A stretch of DNA of 64,000 nt from Hibiscus mutabilis (lineage: Eukaryota > Streptophyta > Magnoliopsida > Malvales > Malvaceae). Made by a program: the position numbers and the translations under genes. The notes under the pieces are model-generated. The model did no database searches. It was not told the origin of the DNA and was given only the letters and a program-made list of their open reading frames with translations. Of the stretch, positions 57,962-64,000 are shown one piece after another. The stretch is taken from assembly GCA_019671005.1 (NCBI GenBank), contig CM033745.1:36997834-37061833 (forward strand), written 5' to 3'. Numbering within the stretch: position 1 is the stretch's first letter; each line of letters begins with the position of its first letter.

Positions 57962-60805
57962 TTATTTCTTGTTTAGTTTGAATGGCAAGAGAGGTGGAAA
58001 GTGCATTCCCAAGTGAAAAGCAAAGGAAAAGGAGAAGTGGTAGAAGAGTAGCAAGGGCTCCTCCATACTGGAAATAGAGGTAGTGTGTAACGAAGCGATT
58101 TTTGGGTTAGTAGTTTGAATCAGGTATTCAGGTATTTATTAATTTGAATTGGGGACTCAATTGAAAGAAATTAAAGTTGGAAGCTTAAATTAAGGAAAAC
58201 TAGTGACTAAAATGAAAAGGGAATAAAGTTTAATGCCTAAAATGTAAAGTTTTGAAAAGTTTGACGACCCTTTGTGTAGTTTACCCATTGGTTGTTGGTG
58301 GGCTTTAATCGAGACAGATCACGAGCTATTCAAGTCCAATTGAGTCCAGTGTTGGAATTCAAAAATAGACTCACATAGAATGAAATCATATCTCATTACT
58401 TTAAACAATTAATATAATTTTTCTTTAATAACACATATAAACGTGATTAAACTTTACCAACCACATTATTTTCATTGTTTTGTTAAGAAAATTTGAAGGA
58501 ATTAAACTATGGGTATGACATGGAGCTTGATTTTGGATGATAAATATAAAAAAAATGTAGAAGAAGAAGAATAAGAAAGAAAATCCTTCAAAAAAATGAC
58601 AAAGAAAAATAAATTTTAGGAAACAAAATTAAATTTTAAGATTTGGAAAATATAATAAATTTTACAGTTAGATTAGTTTACTCATTTAATAAGTTAAAAA
58701 TAGGATTTAAAAATAAAAAAAGTTTAATTTCAGGGCCCTAAATCTTTTTAGGGACTTGAGTGGTCGGTCATACCCTCTTGAGACGCCACTGAGGTTATGA
58801 AAATTTGTAAAGAAAAGTTGCATGCATTGCATTGAGGAATTTTCAGTCAATAAGCAGTGTTTGTAATTGTAGATGATTGGTTAAAATGTAGAATAAAACT
58901 ACTCAGTTAGTCAGTGTGATATCTTTAGAGAAAGATAAATGAGTGAGACAAGTGGTAAATGAAAAAGAAATAAAACAAAAACGTAAGAATGATATGTGAA
59001 AACGAGCATAAAAAGAAGAAACAACATTAGACAGTAACTTCTTTTGGGGGAATAAGGGTGAAAATGGCCTTTCAGTGGACTCCTCACCCCAATTCTTCAA
59101 CTCGTTGAGCTCTTCTGATTCAACTCAGCTTGTTTTTTATGTGAGGCCGGAACCCCAAACAAGTATTCTTCAACCAGTACTTGAAGTAAAACAAAGAAAA
59201 TGAAAGCTTTAATTTTTGGGTTGAGTCAAAACAAACCAAACTTAAGGGTTTTCTACTTCCATTTCCCGCCTTCCCCGCATCCCTTTTATTTTCCCTCAGC
59301 CGCCGTTGCAATCAAACTCATTCTAGGGAATTCGAAACATGTGAATGCTACACATTTATCTGTAGACATACCAACTAACAGAAGGGAGTTGGGCATGTGA
59401 ATGCTACACAGTCATGTGCACTTAGTAGTTGAATAATTTTAGATTTTTTTTTACTATTTTCTCACATTTACCACCAAGACCAATTTCAATGTTTATTTTC
59501 TTGCATGGAGAAAGCATTGCTTAGCCAAAATAGAGACCAAATCTAAGAGGATTCCAGAAATTAAGCTAGTGTAGCTCATAGCCATACCTGAAATCCATGG
59601 AAGGACTGGAATTACATTCCTGAAGCAAGAAGAACCAATCTGCTCTCATGTGTATAGACATACCAACTAACAGTCATTTTCTTTGTCTCAACTAAGAAAA
59701 GTGATTTCAAGGCATGATCATAAGCAAACAAGTTCAACCTATTGCAATTAAATTCCATTTGAGTAAATAGAGTACATTAAATTTTTACTGCCAATAAAAG
59801 TAGAAACATGAAAAGGAAAAATATAAATATGAAAATAACACAGGCAACGGTAATTGCATGTCTTCATGATGTTAGGAAGCACAATCTATTTAAGTTGCTA
59901 AATGAAATTTAAGAATATAAAATATAAGGAAGACTGTTGATTTAGCCTTGGAAAATGTTGCTTAATCTGGATCCATGCTAGAGAAGTATCTCCCAAAAAT
60001 AACTTTCATACTTCATTCTCCTTAGATGGAGGTACTGATAAAATTTCTAACAACAAATACTTTTTGAAATAATAATAATTTCCCTCTCTCTTTTCATGTT
60101 TATCACTTATGTATTTGGTCATGCAGCAAAGACATCGGAGTTCCATGCATCAATAGCAAAAGAAAATCTACAATGTCATGACTGATACAAAAATCTAAAG
60201 CTTCTTCATCAGGTTGCATGGCATGAAAGAGTACCATTTCTATAAATAACAAGGTATGATAAAGGATGATTAGGTGATAATATCATCTTATTTATGCATG
60301 GTAAATAGTAGGTTACTCCTAATTTCACACTCTAGCTTAGTTCAAGTGTTAAAGGTGGGGTTGGATTGAGAAGTAAAAAAAGTGGTAGGTGATGAAAATT
60401 TCTAATGAATAGGATAAGACTAAAAACTTATACATTAGCTATCCAAGTTAGAAGGAACTAATCATTTAGCTTCAAAGAAACATTCCTACCACATGAAATT
60501 TTATTCCTTTTAGAAATATCGTATCTCAATTAAAGCTGATTCTTACATAAAATATCAGTTTAAGATATTCTCAATGACAAAATCGTTATCCAATATGCAA
60601 GTAAAACAGACAGGAAGCGTCTTCCTACTTGGTCTTCACAACTACAATATAACATAATCTGTCCAGAACAACCCCAACATACTCTCTGACTCGGACTTGC
60701 ATCTATGAGCGAAAGCTTCCCCTGTTTCTCTATGCAAAAAGTCTATAGAAGTGTGGGGAAGGCGGGAATGGGTAATTTTTTTGAAGAAATTGATAGAATA
60801 GGTAA
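57962..60805. other. Long stretch without recognised gene
   Basis: Short frames near 58903-59400 show no known domain. A 19-bp direct repeat TAGACATACCAACTAACAG lies at 59363-59381 and 59655-59673. A polypyrimidine-GCAG acceptor-like site (about 60125) could belong to an unrecognised transcript. Confidence 0.4.
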
Positions 60806-60991
60806 CTAACATGGACTAAATGTGTAATTGTACATTTTTTTATTAACAGTCACGTCATCCTTCCGGTAGATTTTAACGATTGGTGGTCAAAATAGGTCTA
60901 ATTAAATAGTTGAGTGGTCAAATTTTAAATTTTTATAGTTTGGTGGTCAAAATAGGTCAGACCTAATGGTCAACCATATAGTTTACCCTAA
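60806..60991. mobile_element. Single arm of the 42143-43094 MULE-type family
   Basis: Inverted relative to the left arm at 42143: blocks TAATTGTACA, GGTGGTCAAAATAGGTC (twice) and GTTGAGTGGTCAAATTTTAAATTTTTA correspond in order. No partner arm was found nearby, so it is a truncated copy. Confidence 0.6.
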
Positions 60992-61794
60992 AATTTAACA
61001 GGCCGACAGTAATTGTATTGAAAATAAATTAAAATTTTAATGGCTGTTCTGTAATTTTTAAAATTCGGTGTCCATAATATAAACATCCTAAAAGTTTAAG
61101 AGCTATAGGTGTAGTTTGTCTTAAAATATTAAAAACCATAGTGACATTTAGCTTTTCGTTAACCTCTAGAACTGAACAATAATCTGGAAGTGCGTATCCA
61201 CGCAACAAATTTCCAGACTTAGAAAGTGGAACCATGAAGGGCAAGCAATTACAGAAAACAAAAATTTTTGATAAAGTTTTAAAAAAAGTTACTCCATTTT
61301 AAAATTTATGGTTGTGGTGGCCACTATCAAGCATTATTGTGAGAACTGAGAATCCCTGAAGAATTTAAAGGGTAAAATTGACTTTACAGTCTGACCAAAC
61401 TTCAAAAGAAAGTAGTGTAAAGTACAATGTAACATAAGTGTAGAGAATGTAGTTACTTTTATTGTTTGGCTGCACAGAAAATTCAAGAAAATATCCTAAA
61501 CTAAGCAAGAGAACTAGAAAAGAATACAAAATGAAATTTTTTCTCATAATATTAAAAAATCGCAATTGATAATAAGAATGAAAATAGATGAACTCAAAAC
61601 ATCAAATAAACTTTAATGCACATTACAACATAAACTACCTCTCTCTCATACATAAAACTCATTCCCCGGATCTACTCTTGGTACTAAAATTCAAAGCCAA
61701 ATTAAAAAGAATTATAATAATATAAATCCAGCACCCTCTCTACGCCATCCATAACCGCCAACTCATGGAGACTCCATAGCCACACGCATCATCT
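60992..61794. other. 3' flank of the interrupted gene and spacer
   Basis: On the minus strand this includes the likely 3' untranslated region of the gene ending at 61795. No other feature recognised. Confidence 0.4.
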
Positions 61795-61912
61795 TCAGAA
61801 CATGAGAACGGAGCCAAAGAGCAAAACCACAGCGGCGGCGGCGGCGGCTACGGCGGAGAATGAGGGAGCGACGAAGCCAGTTCCTGAGGTGAGGCTTGGA
61901 GCCGGTGCATCA
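61795..61912 (-). pseudogene. C-terminus of a putative GPI-anchored (AGP-like) protein, cut by a retrotransposon
   Basis: On the minus strand the frame reads DAPAPSLTSGTGFVAPSFS followed by an alanine/valine/leucine-rich tail (AVAAAAAAVVLLFGSVLMF) and TGA at 61795-61797. A Pro/Ala/Ser spacer plus a terminal hydrophobic segment is the layout of a GPI-attachment signal, as in arabinogalactan, lipid-transfer or early-nodulin-like proteins. The coding sequence upstream is replaced at 61913 by the LTR. The missing part should lie beyond the element, right of the window. Confidence 0.55.
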
Positions 61913-62472
61913 TGTCACGTCCGTAAATTCACACAAACTAGGACGTGCGGCCTTGGGTGCTTGCTGGGCGGACTAGCAACCAAGTAAGCCTAAACTGATC
62001 GAAGCTAGAATGCTTGGATCATCGCGGAAACGAAAAGAACAAAGAAAGGAAATGGCTAGCAAAGAAGACCGAGGGAAATGAGTGAATGCTCAATGTATTA
62101 CTCAAAACAGAAGTGATTTACAAGTGAGGGAGGGGCCCTCTATTTATAGTTGAATTCCCCTACATCCAACGGCTCAGATTAATTTACATCGACAGTCCAG
62201 ATCGACCTTATCTTAAAGAAATCTCAATTTCGGATTTCTTCTTATCACAAACATTATCTACAAATTATATTTAAATAAGATGATGCTTTGACCGAATTAC
62301 CCTCCTAAATACTCCATGGATCTGGGCTAAGTCTTGTGGCCTAACGGGCTCTTAGCATTCTCCAAGGGGTGGGCTGGCTCGGATGGGTGTTGGCAAGCCC
62401 AAAATGGCGTGGAGGGCGTCCTCAGCTGCCTGGTGTGCACTGGGCTCGGACCCTAAGATGCGGGTCGTGACA
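61913..62472 (-). repeat. 3' LTR of the chromovirus, 560 bp
   Basis: Begins TGTCACGTCC and ends GTCGTGACA in plus orientation, giving TG...CA ends with a 7-bp inverted terminal match (TGTCACG/CGTGACA). The polypurine tract ACCAGTAGGGGAGAT lies just inside, at 62473-62487 on the minus strand. The left flank CATCA (61908-61912) should be the target duplication. Confidence 0.8.
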
Positions 62473-63247
62473 ATCTCCCCTACTGGTTTTGGCGACGCCC
62501 TCGTCGCCCGATTGGTATGGTAGTGCTCCACTTGGTTCTTGAATTGCCAAAGGGCTTCGGCTGGTTCCCAGCTACCCTCACTATCGGGAAGTCCCTTCCA
62601 CTGAACAAAGTACTCATGTCTCGGTCGGTAGTTTTGCCGTCGAATGACTCTCTCTGCTTGGATCTCTCGAACCTCGTTCTCATAGGAGACCTTCACGCCG
62701 ACTGGCGCTCGGTGTGACTTGCCTCGATCTGGATCTAGCTCATCTTGATGGTAGGGTTTGAGTTGACTAACATGGAACACTGGATGCGTTCGGATGGTCG
62801 ATGGCAACTCCAATCTACACGCTTCACAATTTAGAATGGACCCTCGTATCTCCGCACAAGACCCTTGTGCATGTTCTTGTCGCGGAAGATCCCGGTGATT
62901 TTGGCAAGGATTTGATCACCAACTTGGAAGTTCACGTCCCTCCGCTTTCGATCTGCCCACTTCTTGGTCCGCTTCCCTGCCTTGTGTAAACAAGCTCGGG
63001 CTAAGTCGTGATTCTCTTGCCATTCCTTGGCAAACTTGTGTGCTGCTGGATTAGGCCCCTCATACTTGGTAGCAACTGCGTTGGGTGTAAGCGGTTGTTG
63101 CCCCATCACGATCTCAAAAGGACTTTGGTTGGTCGCCTCGCTCCGTTGCAAGTTATAGGAAAATTGGGCCACATCTAACAGCTTTGGCCAGTCTCGTTGT
63201 GTGGCACTCACATAGTGCCTCAAATAGATCTCTAACAAGGCATTCAC
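62352..63247 (-). pseudogene. Integrase C-terminal part and chromodomain of the chromovirus
   Basis: From TERVNALLE the frame gives the C-terminal integrase region (GQQPLTPN, RRDVNFQVGDQILAKI, KGLVRRYEGPF) and meets a stop at 62831. After an apparent small deletion (the stretch normally between IVKRV and RLELP is missing) another frame continues HPVFHVSQLKPY and the chromodomain EVREIQAERVIRRQ, HEYFVQWKGLPDSEGSWEP. Chromodomains steer integration towards marked chromatin. The frame ends inside the LTR. Confidence 0.85.
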
Positions 63248-64000
63248 TCGCTCGGTTTGCCCGTCGGTCTATGGGTGGAAACTAGTTGAGAAGTTCAGAC
63301 TTGATCCCAAGAGCTTGAACAGCTCGGTCCAAAACTTCCCTGTGAACCGCGAGTCTCGGTCACTGATGATTGTCTTTGGCACTCCCCAAAGCTTCACCAC
63401 GTGCTTGAGGAAAAGACGGGCTGCCTCCTCTGCTGGGCATGCCTTAGACGCTGGAATAAACGTCCCATACTTCGAAAACCTGTCAACAACCACCATAATA
63501 GTAGACAGGCCATCAGTGCTAGGCAAACCGACAATAAAATCCATGGAAAGACTCTCCCATGGTCGCTCGGGAATGGGCAATGGATGCAACAATCCCGCTG
63601 GTTTCTTCATCTCCACCTTGTCCTGTTGGCACACAAGACAAGTTCTCACATAGGCTTCAACATCGTCGCCCATGTGTGGCCAGTAGTAGTGCTCGCTGAT
63701 TTGTGCCATGGTCCGATTCATTCCTGGATGACCGGCCCACTTGGAGTCATGACACTCCTTCATGAGCTCCTTGCGCAATTCTTCAAACTGAGGCACGTAG
63801 AGGCGGTGTCCTTTGGAATAAAGCAAGTCCCCCTCGAGCCAAAACCTTCTGGTTTTCCCTTCCTTGGCATACTCGATCAACATTTTGGCCGTCGGGTCAT
63901 GCGACAACCCCTCCTTGATACGTTCCAACAATTGTCCCTTCGGTACGCTAACAATCTCCATGTTGTACCTTCGGCTTAAGGCATCGGCAACGGAATTCAC
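63248..64000 (-). pseudogene. RNase H end and integrase core of the chromovirus
   Basis: The frame starts (at the window edge) with the RNase H end NSVADALSRR. It continues through the zinc finger (H..GHPGMNRT ... YWPHM ... CLVCQQDK) and the catalytic core with LSMDFIVGLP, FSKYGTFIPA and IISDRDSRF. TAG at about 63269-63271 replaces the Gln of HPQTDGQTE, the only lesion in this stretch. Confidence 0.88.

Larger units (their letters stand above)
61913..64000 (-). mobile_element. Chromodomain Ty3/Gypsy element (chromovirus, Reina-like), 3' part
   Basis: The 3' LTR and the pol C-terminus are in the window; the rest lies beyond 64000. On the minus strand: end of RNase H, integrase, chromodomain, polypurine tract, LTR. 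The short LTR and C-terminal chromodomain point to a chromovirus; Reina is my best guess among clades. It carries a nonsense mutation and a small deletion, so this copy is not autonomous. Confidence 0.85.

Noticed and set aside
61802..61987. Plus-strand alanine-rich protein starting MRTEPKSK
   Set aside because: The minus strand gives a better explanation (GPI-type C-terminus ending in a stop), and the plus-strand frame runs straight into the LTR.

Overview
This is nuclear DNA of a dicot plant. It has introns with GT-AG borders, plant-specific genes (a PYR/PYL abscisic acid receptor, a plastid ferrochelatase with a C-terminal LHC-like helix, an NHL protein), Tat/Ogre and chromodomain Ty3/Gypsy retrotransposons, and a nuclear insert of plastid DNA. 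The style of the retrotransposons, including an LTR rich in GTATCGATAC motifs, suggests Malvaceae and probably cotton (Gossypium). That is inference; no homology search was possible. The assembly is a draft with one 719-base run of N.

Layout. 1-9.1 kb: the tail of a non-LTR retrotransposon RNase H, several terminal-inverted-repeat (TIR) elements, an internally deleted sphingolipid delta-8 desaturase pseudogene, a tRNA-derived SINE candidate, and an NDR1/HIN1-like gene on the minus strand. 9.1-12.3 kb: a hAT-like and a foldback-type element plus tandem repeats. 12.3-28.5 kb: a decayed Tat/Ogre-type Gypsy element on the minus strand with ORF1, gag, protease, RT, two RNase H domains and integrase. 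28.8-31.3 kb: MITEs, and a larger TIR element carrying a gene-like segment.

31.5-41.9 kb is the gene island: an RTE1/RTH-type gene (plus), a PYL2-type ABA receptor (plus), a promoter with site II and telo-box motifs and no recognisable product (plus), and a nine-exon ferrochelatase (minus). 42.1-43.1 kb is a well-bounded MULE-type element with a tRNA-like insert and a perfect 9-bp target duplication. 44.7-57.5 kb is a second Tat-type element (plus), bounded by the 5-bp duplication GTCTT. It has no recognisable pol. A Tekay-like LTR interrupts its 5' part, and plastid rpoA-rps11-rpl36 DNA plus the N gap lie in its 3' LTR. 57.5-64 kb holds a hAT-like element, low-information DNA, the GPI-signal-like C-terminus of a cell-surface protein, and the 3' part of a chromodomain Gypsy element inserted exactly at that exon and running off the right edge.

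The host genes are unrelated single-copy functions and do not form one pathway, although the ethylene regulator and the ABA receptor are also close neighbours in Arabidopsis. Three of the four recognisable full-length host genes carry one disabling change each (a stop in the RTE1-type gene, 1-nt frameshifts in ferrochelatase and NHL). Only PYL2 is intact. Either the locus is decaying or the assembly keeps uncorrected errors. I found no evidence of a new defence or catalytic system. The notable content is transposon structure and nested insertions.
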